Of a stretch of 64,000 nucleotides of DNA, positions 31,812 through 43,837 are shown piece after piece; positions within the stretch are counted from its first letter, which is position 1; each line of letters begins with the position of its first letter. The translations under genes and the position numbers were made by a program. The notes beneath the pieces are model-generated. The model searched no databases. It saw only the letters and a program-made list of their open reading frames with translations, and was not told the origin of the DNA. The stretch comes from Turnera subulata (lineage: Eukaryota > Streptophyta > Magnoliopsida > Malpighiales > Passifloraceae). The stretch spans positions 62,001-126,000 of the forward strand of contig JAKUCV010004245.1 of the NCBI GenBank assembly GCA_028386065.3. Direction: 5' to 3'.

Positions 31812-33208
31812 TTAAGGATAGACTTCAATAAGGGACCTCAACCCCAGTACCGGAGTTATCTTGTAGTCACTGAAACCAGCTTCACCGAAGAGTTTAGCCC
31901 ATTCTTTCTTGTTTCTCTCTTGACCAGTTACTAAGATCATCATCACCATATCAAATAAGAGCTGAGTCTCAATTGATTTGTGATCATCCAATGTCATATC
32001 TATGATAATCACCTTCCCCACTTGTCTTCCCTCAATGGCTTCCTTACATCGCTTAAGGATCTGCAAGCATTCTTCATTGCTCCAATCATGCAAAATCCAC
32101 TGCCTCACACATAACAAACCAAAACAACCATAATTGTTAGAAAGAGACGGGCGTAAACTTAGAAGAGCATATTTACTAGCATCAAATATTTTTTACTACA
32201 CCAACCACGTAGAGGATGGTCCAAGTATAAGCGACTTGGTTTTGCTTAAGCCAAGTCCGGGTTCAATTCCTTGTGGACCCCGTTCCCATTGAGACACTCA
32301 CCAAAACCAGGTGGCTTTATATATAAGTGTGTTAGACAGCTTGTGCTAAAAGTTGTTGCAAGCATATTCCTCGGTACCTAGATAATAGGGGACAGAGATG
32401 AAGGAGCTACACTAAGCATACTAATTGTGCATACCTTGAGTAAAATTGCATCTGCCGGTGGTATTGCCTCAAACATGTCCCCCGCAACAAAGGTTAAATT
32501 CTCACTTCCTTCCAAATCAGCAACCACATGTGGGAGATCCAATACAATGCATTCCAATTTTGGAAATTCCATGGCTATGGCCTTGGCCAAAGTTCCGGTG
32601 CCGCCACCAACATCCACCAACGAACTCAGCCCATCAAACACCCCTTTACAGTCTTTAAGAAGCACGCTTGCCACTAGCCTAGTATTACTAGCCATAGCTT
32701 CACTAAAGAATGTGTTAAGCTTAGGGTCATGGGCAGCAAACTCCCAAAATGGCCTTCCATGTGCAGTATGAAATGGAGTTATTGATGAGTCACTTGTCAA
32801 CCAAGAGCTGACATGATGCCATGGTTCTATTGTAATAGGGTGAACCGCGGCTTGCAACAATGGGGTTACATTGAAAGGGTTGTCCTTAATAAGGAGCTGA
32901 GAGGCATCTGTGAGGACATAGCCTTCTTCTTCTTCTTCCTGGTCACTCTGCAGGCTGATGTTCTCTCTTGCAAAGAAACCCGAGTGAACCAAAATGCGCA
33001 TTAAGCGACGGACACAATGCGTTTTAGTTGGATGCATACGAAGAGCATCAATAAGCTCAGAAAGGGTCATTGGTTTTCCATGTTTGTGGATGATATCTGG
33101 TATTTCTAATTGGATTGCGCAATTCAAAGACATGGAATTTATGTAGTTGAATATGTGGTTCCACACGTGAGCTTGAGCTCGAAGTAGCCTTGCATTTTGG
33201 TGCTCCAT
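31812..33208 (-). CDS. OMT4: SAM-dependent phenolic O-methyltransferase, intact
   Basis: Two exons: 33208-32435 (258 codons) and 32099-31812 (95 codons plus TAA), joined across a 335-bp intron with GT and AG ends; 353 aa, normal for the family. I start at MEHQN (33206-33208); the frame is open upstream but has no ATG. Dimerisation domain about 10-100 (AHVWNHIFNYINSMSL), SAM loop LVDVGGGTG at 197-205, GDMFE at 243-247, catalytic His262 in ILHDWSNEEC, C-terminus LRSLIEVYP. Exon 2 is four residues shorter than in OMT5 and OMT6 (IDMTLDDHKS). The family transfers methyl from SAM to a phenolic hydroxyl in the cytosol as a homodimer. The resveratrol- or isoflavone-OMT-like substrate is inference. 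It is the only intact member of the OMT1-4 subgroup. Confidence 0.93.
32205..32345 (+). mobile_element. SINE3 in the OMT4 intron
   Basis: Box A (GGATGGTCCAAG) and box B (CCGGGTTCAATTCC) are followed by GTTCCCATTGAGACACTCACC, the same body as SINE1. It lies wholly inside the intron. The 3' edge and target duplication are not clear. Confidence 0.65.
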
Positions 33209-33329
33209 ACTGTTGTTGTCAGGCACGCACTGAAACAACGACTGGCTAGCTGCAGCTCAATATGTGAGATGGGTTGTTTGTGTGTTTCTGCGGTGAACAT
33301 GCAACATTGGATTGATCTACATATTTAAA

Positions 33330-35313
33330 GGTTGGAAAAATCAGCACCTTGAAACATGTTTTTAGGAGGTTGTTTCCTTAATGAGTTGGACAATGCCATC
33401 TAATATCAGAAAATCAAGAAAACTACATTATTGTTTGTATGTTGGCCATAAGATCTGGATTGGCCTAAACGTAAGATAAACACTTGTGACACCAAAGCAG
33501 GCGTGGAAGCACCCACACCACGGCCTTAGAATCGTCCTCTAACTAAATCCATCAAAGATGAAGAGATTGCTGAAAGAAAGTCATACCTTGGGAATCTAAA
33601 AACTCAACGCAAGCATTAGTTTGGCACTAAAGTAGGCGGTTTCTTCCAATATGGTGATTTATGACATGTTATTATTGTTTAGGTATGTCCCAATGACGGA
33701 TCCTGATTAGGTGAAGAAATGCCAGAATATTGTGTGGTTTACAAGTTTTTTTTTATACACTTGAGGAATATACATGTCAGGACTAATCTCTCCCAGGTTT
33801 CCATGGACACCTTACGGTGGACTTCCTACCGACTGTGCATGTGTATTCATGACACCAGGATCTGAACCACAGTTGATGCTTAGTGATCTTCAAGTTACAC
33901 ACTTACACAACTAGTTAAGTTTGCTAGCTAGACAGAGCATGCAAATCCAATTTGGAAGCTGGATTATTTGACAAAAACTGACTCGTGAAGCAAAGAAACA
34001 CTAGCCAGCTTGAAAGTGGAACCACTATTGCCGCCCAATTTGCTACCTAAACTGAAGGGACAAATCAAACTCTATCATTATTTTGTTTGGAACAAGTAAT
34101 GGGTGAGGGTGAGATGTTCTTGGTAATTAAGCGTTTACGTGATTCTTACAGATTGTTCTTCAAGAAACTTTAACTAATTAAACCAATGTTGGTTGACAAA
34201 TTACAACCACTTTTAGTTTACTATAGAAGTAGTCACTCTCGATATAGCTCCACATTTGGGTTGCATTTCTTTGGATAGATGATCGATCATCCAAATAAAG
34301 ACCCCAATTATTAACATCATCAACCATCTAAAGCTGTTGCAGATTGACTGGGCCATAAACATGTGGAACACTTAATTGGATCATCTCAGGAAGAAAGACC
34401 AGGCAACCTAATACATGGCTGAAAACCACATAGCAAGAAAACCCCACATCTTGGTAAAATATGTGAGGCTGCTTCTTATAGTAACCAAAATCAGGGCTTT
34501 TTAACTGGGCCTTGTGACCCATGCAGGGGCATTAGAATTTTGGGACAGTTTTGCTAAGCCCATCCTTGGCTTTGGTCGTGGGTCGTGGCTTGTTCTTAAA
34601 TTGGCCCTTCATTTTTTCAATTATTATCCCCCTTTTCTAATTCACCTCTGGCCCATTCTACATCCGACTTCTAGTATGTTATAGTTCCAAATGCTATTAG
34701 CATGGATGGATGCTATTAAAGCTTTTGATTACTGTTGATTGGCAGCTTTTATCTAATAATAATATTTGCTTGAGGTTATGGGATTTCTTTTTTCAGCTTA
34801 AAACTCTACTAAAAGCCATGGTTTGCCTATACAAGATTCTCTGTTTCAATCAATATTAGTCTCATCTCTCAGGTGCTCGGCCTTATCATCTTAAGTGTTC
34901 AAAAAATGCAACTATATATCCTATCTTTTTTTACAAATGTTTTGTTGGTTTTTTTCTTAGTAAAATATGGCAGGTTAAAATTAAGTGATCAAAGGGGTAA
35001 AAGAGAACAACAAAAATTGAGTGGTCAAATTATTCCTTATATATATATATTTGGTGCAAAATAGTCCACAGGAGGCCTGCCCTCCAGTTGTGATTGTGAA
35101 CGCACCTAAACGAACCCTAAGTCCCAATCCACACAATTAAGACTGTGAAGACATCAAAGATAATTAATGATAGATATGACAAGTGCATGCATAGACACAT
35201 ACATTATTTTCTATGCGATATATAGGTTGCTGCATAGACTGCATTAACATGACGACTACCATGGATATGATTGGCACAAGCTGGAAGGAGCCCACAAATT
35301 CACATATTGCTTG
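33330..35313. other. intergenic, OMT4 upstream to OMT5 3' end
   Basis: 33480-33600 matches upstream blocks of OMT1-3 (GGAAGCACCCACA...CCTTAGAATCGTCC). A TATA-like TTTAAATAT lies at 33321-33329 on the minus strand. The rest is AT-rich with no recognisable gene. Confidence 0.5.
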
Positions 35314-36528
35314 TCATGGATAAACTTCAATGATTGACCTTAAACCCAATATAGGGGTTATTTTGTAGTTACTGAATCCAGCATCAGTAAAGAGTTTTGC
35401 CCATTCTTTCTCATTCCTCTCTTGACCAGTGAGCACAATCATCATCAGCATATCCCAAAAGAGCTGTGTTTCATTTGACTCATCATCCCCTTTCTTGTTC
35501 TCCATAGTCATGTCTATGATGATAACCTTACCCCCTTCCCTGCCTTTGATTGCTTCCTTACAGTTCTTGAGAATTTTGACACATTCCTCATCGTTCCAGT
35601 CATGCAGAATCCACTATATATTAATGGCCATCAGCAACAAAAAAAGTTAAATTGCAGTTAAAAAAATTAACTCTAAACACTTTAAAAAATAATAGAGTAC
35701 CTTAACACAATAACCCTAAAGTCCCATAAATAATATTGTAAGTCATTATATATATACCTTAAGCAAAACTGCATCTGCAGGTGGAATTGACTCAAACATG
35801 TCTCCAGAAACATACTTCAAGTTCTTAGATCCTTGCAGCTCACCGACAACATGTGGTAGATCGAAATCGGTGCAATCCAAGTCAGGGAAAGCATCAGCTA
35901 TGGCCTTAGCCACAGTTCCAGTGCCACCCCCTACATCTACCAAGGACTTCAACCCTTCAAAAACATGTTTGCACTCATTAATCACCACACTAATCACCAA
36001 CCTAGCATCACTCGCCATTGCTTCATTAAAGAAGTTATTGAGCCTGGGCTCATGACCAGCATAGTCAAAGAATGTCCTCCCATGAGCAGTGTCAAATGGG
36101 GTAGGGTCATCATTTTCGAACCATTTGCTCACATAATGCCATGGCTTTATCAGTACTGGATCAAGCTGGGTTTTCAAGAAGGGAGTTACACTTAAAGGAT
36201 GGTCTTTAAGGAGTAGCTGAGAAGCATTTGTAAGAGCATACCCTTCTCCTTCTCCTTCTGTGTCAAGCTTTTGTTTTGCAAAGAAACCTGCCTGGATCAG
36301 GATGCGCATGAGGCGATACACACCTCCTGCTTTTGCTGGGTTGATAGGTAGGGCAGAGACAAGCTCATTGAGGGTCATGGGTTTGCCATGCTGGTTAATG
36401 ACATCTGGTATACCTAGCTCAATAGCACATTTCAAGGACATTGAGTTTATGAAGTTGAAGATGTGATTCCATACATGAGCTTGAGCTTTAAGAAGCTCAG
36501 GGTCATGCTTTCCATCACCCAAATTCAT
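35314..36528 (-). CDS. OMT5: SAM-dependent phenolic O-methyltransferase, intact
   Basis: Exon 1 is 36528-35758 (257 codons) and exon 2 is 35613-35314 (99 codons plus stop), with a short 144-bp intron (GT at 35757-35756; TATAG acceptor); 356 aa. The start MNLGDGKHDPELLKAQ is shared with OMT6. Dimerisation domain about 12-100, SAM loop LVDVGGGTG at 196-204, GDMFE at 242-246, catalytic His261 in [12 protein letters not shown]-terminus LRSIIEVYP. The strand after the SAM loop reads CTDFDLPHVV where OMT6 has CTVLDLPQVV. The DLP aspartate is kept, but an acidic residue replaces a hydrophobic one. Role as for OMT4; substrate unknown. Confidence 0.94.
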
Positions 36529-36603
36529 CTTCTTCTATTAGGCTGTGTATAGCAAGGAAGAAAGTTGTTACTCTTTTGTGTACATATTCAGCAACCAGGA
36601 TAA

Positions 36604-36614
36604 CATATATATAG
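36604..36614 (-). promoter_or_regulatory. TATA box of OMT5
   Basis: CTATATATATG on the minus strand, 76-86 bases before the start codon. Both the motif and the following leader (AAAGAGTAACAACTTTCTTCC in shortened form) are shared with OMT6. Confidence 0.65.
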
Positions 36615-39232
36615 CCGTCTATATAGCCAAGTGGCCTCAACTCAAATAGTATCTAGTACTGCTTGCTCATTAATTTCTGGTAGGTTTGATTATTTTGGAT
36701 GTGTTTAGTTAGTATGTCACTTACAATAATTTGAGCATTATGAAAATTTTCTTTGAATGAAGCTTTTATGCTTGTGATCAGTTTTGTCAATTTTATTTAA
36801 TTATTTTATAATTTTAAGATAATCTTAAATTAGCTTTTAGCTTCAATCATATTGGTCTATGACTTAGAGGAATATTTCCAAAAAAAAAGGGAATTACTCC
36901 ACACCCAATGCGGCCTGAGAAAAGTTTACATTTATCTATTTCATCAGGTCAACTTTCTTATACCAACAATTTTTTAATTATCAACTTGAAATCTTAACAA
37001 TCTTTTGCCGTATAGCTACAGCTCGATCTTAAAAATGAAGCTAACCAGTTAAATTTGGTGTTTTAAATTTAGAAGATGTAAAGTCACAGTGCAATCTATA
37101 ATTAGAAAAAAAAAAAGTGGAGTTTTATGTTAGTCATGGAGGGCATATATATTATGACAAGGAGTAGCCATAGGTTGGAGAGAAAATAAGTAAAACCCAA
37201 TTGAGATTCATTGGACTAGTAAACTAAAATCTTAAAGGCATTATAAGTCTTACTCTGTGATGGTGTCCTGTTGATCTTATTGGAAGAGTTCGTGAGCCAT
37301 TGGACAAAGAATGGAGGGTGTCTTTCAAGTTTGCTCTTCAAGAAGCTAATTAGGTTGCTGATATGCAATAGCTGGGTTTGTTTTCAATTATTACCGGAGC
37401 CACCTGATGGTGTGACTCATTTAATTTTTTCAAATATCATTGTCCGAGTATAAAAGACTTAATGCTTTGTGCTGTGTAAGCATCATTACAAGAACTATAT
37501 AAAGCCAAAGATTGATAAAAGTCATATCCATGAATAAATGAGGTAATAGCTCTATATATGTATGCCATCTATTGCTGTCATGCCTCGTCTATGTATTCTG
37601 CATCCATACATACAGTAAAGAGAAAAAAAAAAGAACATAATAAAAGAAAGGATCATGATCCAATTGAGTGGGACCAAAATTACTTATAAGGAAAGTTCAT
37701 TTAATATTTTTGATGGTATCACTTTGGTTGTCAAGGAGATCTAGCAAATCTAATCATTGAATTTATTTTGGAAGTTGTCAGCACATATATAATTTAATAT
37801 GTGACAATTATTTTGGATTCATGCATTTTTTTAATGCCGTATTTGACAAGTTAAATTGATATAAGAAAGTTGCAACAAATTTTATTTTTGGTTGTTAGCA
37901 GCAAAAAATTATAAAAATTGTGAATTATGATTATATCTGACCCCACTTTGTCTACAACAACTAATTTTTGTATCTTCCTATATAAAAAAAAATATTGTAT
38001 CATGAAAGTCCCCTATTCAATTTCTACTCGTGATCATTGCATTATTATGTATATTTTGTTATTTTAATCCTGTAGATATACTATTTGCCTTTAACTTTAG
38101 TGCCCAGTATGATATCATTCCAGTCCTTTTTCACTAAGTGTGAATTCCATTTTCTGCCAATTTTGATACATATGATTTTAGTACTCACTCCAACATTATT
38201 AAATAAAATTTGATTTCATTAGTAACAGAAAGGTCCGGCCCAACTTAGAACCCTTATGTTTGGCATTAGTTTGAATTTAGTTTGTGTTCTTGTATTTATG
38301 CAGAATATGGGCCATGGCTTTGGTGGCGACTATTTTGTATTGTTTTGCATTTAAAGCTAAATCTGCACGAAATCAGATTTTGATAATATGGAAACAAAAT
38401 GAAATCAAAGTGGCTCAGTAGCAGTGCAGTGCATGGTCAATTGTGTTTCCTCTCTTTACCTCTTTCAATTTTAATATATCATCTAGAAAAAAAAAGTTGA
38501 GAATGGGAGGAAGTCGTCCAGGACCTCAAGGAGGCCTATACTAATTCTTATAAAGTATCCATTTTTTTTATGCTAGAGGAGGGGTCGACTACTGAATTAA
38601 TCTCTCCCGGCGTGTTATGATTTGATGCATAAGCATAATTACATGGACTATTTTGAAACCCTCAATTTTTTCTATATATATCTTAATTCAAAGTTTTTAA
38701 AACTTAAAGGAGGTCTAATTGTGGTTTAGCTGAAAAAAGAAAACAAGTTGTTTACTTATGTGAATAGAATTTAATTACATAAAAGTTTTAAACGGCCAAT
38801 ATTGGAAAAGAATCATAATAGCAAGTCTTCCAAAGTTAGAAAAAAGAAAAAGAACCGCACCAACAACTATTGGCCGAAGTAGTCAATGTCTTTCAAGTTC
38901 AAATTTTACTTTGTGTAAGAAAAATATAATGTAAGAATCACCCAATAGGGATGGAATTAGAATATATAGCACACCGTGGTTCCTCCTGGCTGGGGCATGA
39001 CTCATGAGATGTATTTAATTAAACAAGGAATATTTATCTCTGTCACGGAGATATAATGTCACCACAGATATTGCATTATCTCATTTGACAATTGTATATG
39101 AAAGCAATGTTCTTTTGAAAATTTGCACTCCTAGACCCATATCCAAATTTGATATTCATGTCCATTGTCTAAGTTAGGGACAATAGGAATCTTCATCATG
39201 GGAACTTCACCCAATAAAATCGCATTTAATTG
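36615..39232. other. OMT5 upstream region, no gene seen
   Basis: Very AT-rich. A block at 37640-37840 containing the 12-bp palindrome GGATCATGATCC (37650-37661) matches 59700-59900 upstream of OMT6. A second match lies near 38960-39010. These mark an ancient duplicated unit. No coding region is visible. Confidence 0.6.
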
Positions 39233-40212
39233 ATCAAGCATATCCATTAAAGAGCTGTGTTTAGTTAATTCGAGTCATCGATGGTAACCTTACGCACCCT
39301 TCATTGCCTTCGAATTTTTGGATTAATGTCACATTTCGTCCCTATATTGCCTCCTCAAATTGAAATTCGTCCTTGTGTTGAGTTTTGATTGGTTTTGATC
39401 CCTCTGTTAGTCAATTTTTTAAGGTTTTAGTCCTTTTTACCGATTTTACCCCTAAATTCAGGACTTTACTATTCAAACCAGTTTACCAACTCAAAATTCG
39501 ACCCAACTAACCGACCCAATCCGGAACCCCATTAAAAAATCTCCAATAAATATATAGCTCTACCTCCAAATATCAAAATTTTGGAAATCATTAAAAAAAG
39601 TAGAAAAATATTTTTAAAATAAAAAATCATAAAGTAAATTACCTTTTAGTTTAAAAATTTTTGAAAACATAATTTTTTCTAGACAAGTAGAGAAAAAGCT
39701 TACCATGTGGAGAAGAAATTTTTAAATTTTTAAATTTTTAAAATTTTAAAATAATTTGATTTATGATTTTTAAAGTTTTTTAGAATTTTTTTAAAAAAAT
39801 TTAATTTATGATTTTTTAATTTTTTAAAATTTTTAAAAAATAATTTGTATTTTTTTATGATTTTAAAATTTTTGATGTCGGGAGGTAGAGTTATTTGTTT
39901 ATTAGAGATTTTTGAATAAGGTTCCGGGTTGGGTCGGTTAATTGGGTCGAATTTCGAGTGGGTAAACTGGTTTGAACAGTAAAGTACTGAATTCAGGGGT
40001 AAAATCGGTAAAAAAGACTAAAACCTTAAAAAATTGACCAACTGAGGGATCAAAACCAATCAAAACTCAACACAAGGACGAATTTCAATTTGAGGAGGCA
40101 ACACAGGGACGAAATGTAACATTAACCCTCAAATTTTTATTGATGCTAAACATTTCTTGAGAATTTTGAAGCATCCCTCATTGTTCAGTCATGCAGAAAA
40201 TCCACTATTTGC
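39233..40212 (-). pseudogene. OMT-psi7: exon-2 relic of an OMT5/6-type gene
   Basis: On the minus strand, 40212 to about 40140 resembles the start of exon 2, with a TAG acceptor, TGGATTTTCTGCATGACTG (an inserted base and a stop) and then TTCAAAATTCTCAAGAAATG. The next part of the exon is found at 39312-39233 (AGAGCTCTTT..., GATATGCTTGATC), beyond a Mutator-like MITE. Exon 1 and the end of exon 2 are not found. It shows that at least one more OMT copy once stood between OMT5 and OMT6. Confidence 0.7.
39320..40128. mobile_element. Mutator-like TIR element with about 270-bp arms
   Basis: The ends are GGATTAATGT and, on the opposite strand, GGGTTAATGT. The inverted arms run about 39320-39588 and 39862-40128 with high identity (both include GATCCCTC, CAAACCAGTTTACC and CTCTACCTCC). 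The 10-bp flanks TCGAATTTTT (39310-39319) and TCAAATTTTT (40129-40138) differ by one base. Long arms and 9-10 bp duplications point to Mutator-like elements. The centre is AT-rich and noncoding. Confidence 0.8.
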
Positions 40213-41474
40213 CATCACCACCAACAATAAGATCAGAAAAGGCAAGCAATTCTTAATTATAAAATCAAAAATTTTATAGATCAATCCTTTTCGGGCTCAA
40301 ATCAGTTGCTCAACTTCCATATTCCAGATTGGCATAAAAAAAAGTTCCACATTACTTATTACAAATAGCAACTGAAAACAATTTTAATTAGCAAAGGAAA
40401 AGGCATTATAAAACTTAGTATACTGTATACATATAGAATCAATTAGGCTAAAGTATATAGCACAGTTTACAACTTACACCATTTTACTATTGTGGAATGG
40501 CCAATATCCGGTCTGCCTTTCAATTGTGGATCGAAATTTAAAAACTTTAAAAACAAAAAAAAAAAGGGCGACACATGATCACCATTAAAATAATTATCCA
40601 CCACTATTTTTTTTTTTTCCTCTCCATCCCCTCTATCAATCTCCCTTCTATATTCCTTCCATCTCATGATCCCACACTACCATTAACCAAAACAATTAGG
40701 TTTTCCATGAATTTGATTGCTCAACAAACTAAAATTGTTTAAATAGTTTCTTTTTTATATAAAAATTTGGTTAAATACTAATAGTCAATGATTATGATTC
40801 TGTCAGGAGAAGAAGATAAGGCCTATATTTTTCAATTGTGAAAACAGGATGTTTAAATTACATCACATGGAGGGTCCTTAACGAACAACATGTCCTTCTT
40901 TCGTGGGTTCAATCAAGGGCCAGAAAGTCTATGATGTCATCCAGTTAAGGTTAGAATCTTTGTTCCTGTTTTTCTTGATAGTTACTACTTGCCTTCAAGT
41001 CTTCAACAATGGCATGTGTATCCATCTTCCCTGGCTAAAGTAGATCTCATGGCTATCATCATATCGTGAAAGCTCATCAAGCTAGCCCCTTCATGGTCTG
41101 CTCATTTCTTGGCTTTATGCTTCATTTATACACTGCACGTTTTCTTTTGGAAAGAAATAATTAGTGGAGGTGGAAAAGAGATATATGGAAGCTAATTAAG
41201 ACAGCAGCAAGTTTAGATTTATATATTTCGCTACAAAAGTGGGAAGCTCCGCAAAATTTTATGATTGTTGAAGGTTGAGGGAATGGAGGGAATTGATTTA
41301 ATTGTAACATGGCATCATCACTCTCTTCTTTGCTTTAATGTTTTTAACAATTTCTAGTTAACCCGGAAAGCTAATTAAAACTTGTCACTGAATCAAAGAA
41401 CAAATATAATTTTGGAGATTAAAGATTTGTGTTGGATTTCTACTTATTTTCATCAATCTTTTGAGTCCATTTGG
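40213..41474. other. intergenic, nothing recognised
   Basis: AT-rich DNA between OMT-psi7 and LINE3. I searched by eye for OMT exon 1 sequence and found none. Confidence 0.5.
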
Positions 41475-41490
41475 CCTAGTTCTGTTTATT

Positions 41491-43785
41491 TTTTTTTTGA
41501 TGCTAATCGATCATTTTATTCATGAGATTGATCAAGACAAAGTACAAAAAGGGGTCATTGAGACAATGACGATTACACTGGTATCCTAGTCAACTTGAAT
41601 ACAAACTGTAGGCTGAAGACCCTATTATTAAGACATTGTACTTAGTCGAATATTCTGCTAACACCTCTCCACTCTTTTAGCACATCTGGAGATGCTAAAA
41701 TGTTGCAACAAGAGTAGGGAAACTCTGGTTGAAGTGCCTTCAGCCACCATGTCACCCTTGCCACTGTAAGATCGAATTGAACATCCCATAAAATCGCTGC
41801 ATTATTGAAAACTAGCTTGTTTCTGGCTGTCCAAATGGACCACAAGACTGCATGACCGATTAACATCCAGGTTGCTCTCCTTATGGTTGAAGACTCTACC
41901 CATGGCCATTGGCACAGCCATTCTCGGATAGACTGTGGAGAGGTCCAGATAACTCCCCACCATCGGCAGAAGCGTTGCCGAAAGTTCCATGAGATGGAGC
42001 AGTGGAGGAAAAGATGAGAGCTAGTTTCTGGTTCCAATCCGCAGAGGGGGCACACAGTCTGATCAAGATGTAAAGCTCCTCTTTTGGCAAGGTTGGCTCT
42101 TACAGCCACCCCATCATTTAAAACCTGCCAGATGAAGCATTCTATTTTTGGTGGACTGAGGTTTAACCATATATTTGGGGGCTTGCAACTGAGAGAAGTT
42201 GATTTCACAATGAAGTCTTTACCATCAGCAACTGAGAAATCACGGTTCTTGGTATTTTTCCATTCCCATTTGTCTTCCTTATTTGGCATGAGAGAAATCT
42301 TGGAGAGTTCCACGTCAATAAGTCTACATTGGTCTTGCTCCCATTCATAAAGGTTCCTGCGCCAAATAGTTGTGTCACTAAAAACAGGTATCTTGATGGC
42401 CATTGGAGCAAGGGATATTTCCTGTGCAGTTGATAGCAAAAATAGCCGCTGAAACTTCTCCTTCAAAATTCCTAAGCTGGACCACTTATCAAGCCAGAAG
42501 GATATGTTCAAACCACTACCAGGCTGAATATGTAGATTATCACGAAGTGATATACTTGGTCTTTTATTATCAGAGGAACACTTCAAGATGTTGCGCCATA
42601 CACTTGACATGCTATTAGGATTGAAAGTGGGTTCTAATGAAATGCTCATTGTTTCACACTTGGCTTTGATTAGGCGACTCCAATCAGAATCCTCCCTTTG
42701 TAAATATCCAATTTGCTGCTTTCTTCATGTTGGCACCAAGTGGTAACCCTAGGTAATTAAGTGGCAGCTTACCTACGTTGCAAAGCAGCATGTCTGCTAG
42801 TCGTTTAGTCGAGCCATTATCAAGGTTAACCCCAGCCAAACTGCTCTTAAAAAAGTTTATACTAAGCCCAGATAACAACTCGAAGCATCTTAGCACTCTT
42901 TTTAATTTTAGGAGGGATTGATCATGTGCCTTTGCAATGATGAGAGTATCGTCTGCAAACTGGATCAAATTTGCAGATATGTCGTGAACCTTCAGGTCTT
43001 CCACCAACCCTTTAGAAATAGCTGACTCAACCAACACCTTAAGGCCCTCGGCAGCAATGAGAAATAAAAATGGTGATAAAGGATCACCTTGTTTTAATCC
43101 CTTAGTCATACCAAATTGAGCAGTCGGTGATCCATTGATGAGGATGGCTAAAGTTGATGACTGTAGGCATTCTTTGATCCATAGAATCCACTTAGATCCG
43201 AAGCCCATCGCCTCCATAACCTGTAGCAGATACTCCCAAGAAATAGAGTCATAGGCTTTACGGAAATCCAATTTCCACACTACTACTGGAAGTTTGCTTC
43301 TTTTCAAAGAATCAATAAATTCAGAGGCAATAAGAGCGGCATCCAGAATACTTCTCCTTTGAATGAAGGCATATTGTGACTTACTAATGATGCGTGGAAG
43401 CACAAGTCTCAGTCTGTTGGATAGAATTTTGGCAATAATTTTATAAATACCTGAGACTAGGGTAATGGGCCTAAAGTCGTTGAAATCATCTGCCCCTTCC
43501 TTCTTTGCAATGAGAATTATGTATGACAAATTTACTCCCTTAGGGAGATGACCTTTATCAAAAAATTCATGGATTAGATCAAACATGTCAGACTTGATCA
43601 TATTCCAACACCTTTTATAGAAGCCCAGATTGAAGCCATCTGGTCCGGGTGCTTTAGACCCATCACAATCCCAAATAGCACTCTTTATCTCATCTAAAGT
43701 GATAGGATTCTCCAATACCTCTACATCTGATTGTTCAATTTGTGCAAACTTCAGATTTCCAAGTCTAGGACAGCAACTTATTGCA
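41491..43785 (-). mobile_element. LINE3: 5'-truncated L1-type LINE with 16-bp target duplication
   Basis: The 16-bp sequence CCTAGTTCTGTTTATT flanks the element exactly at 41475-41490 and 43786-43801. Its poly(A) is the T run starting at 41491. It is 2295 bp long and truncated at the 5' side just before the RT domain. Confidence 0.93.
41642..43785 (-). pseudogene. LINE3 ORF2 (RT and C-terminal domain), internally deleted
   Basis: The frame is open from the truncation point. It shows the RT domain with SKAPGPDGFNLGFYKRCW, LDFRKAYDSISWEYLL, KGLKQGDPLSPFLF and QFADDTLIIAK (Phe for the usual Tyr before ADD). At about 42690 it jumps from LGANMKKAANW to a segment that in LINE2 lies roughly 100 codons later, so an internal deletion removed the RT thumb region. 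A stop follows at 42684. Downstream, 42649-41642 encodes the zf-RVT-like end (TVCPLCGLEPETSSHLFLHC). Confidence 0.88.
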
Positions 43786-43837
43786 CCTAGTTCTGTTTAT
43801 TGCAGTCACTTCTTTTCGGTCCATGCTAAGGGGAAGT

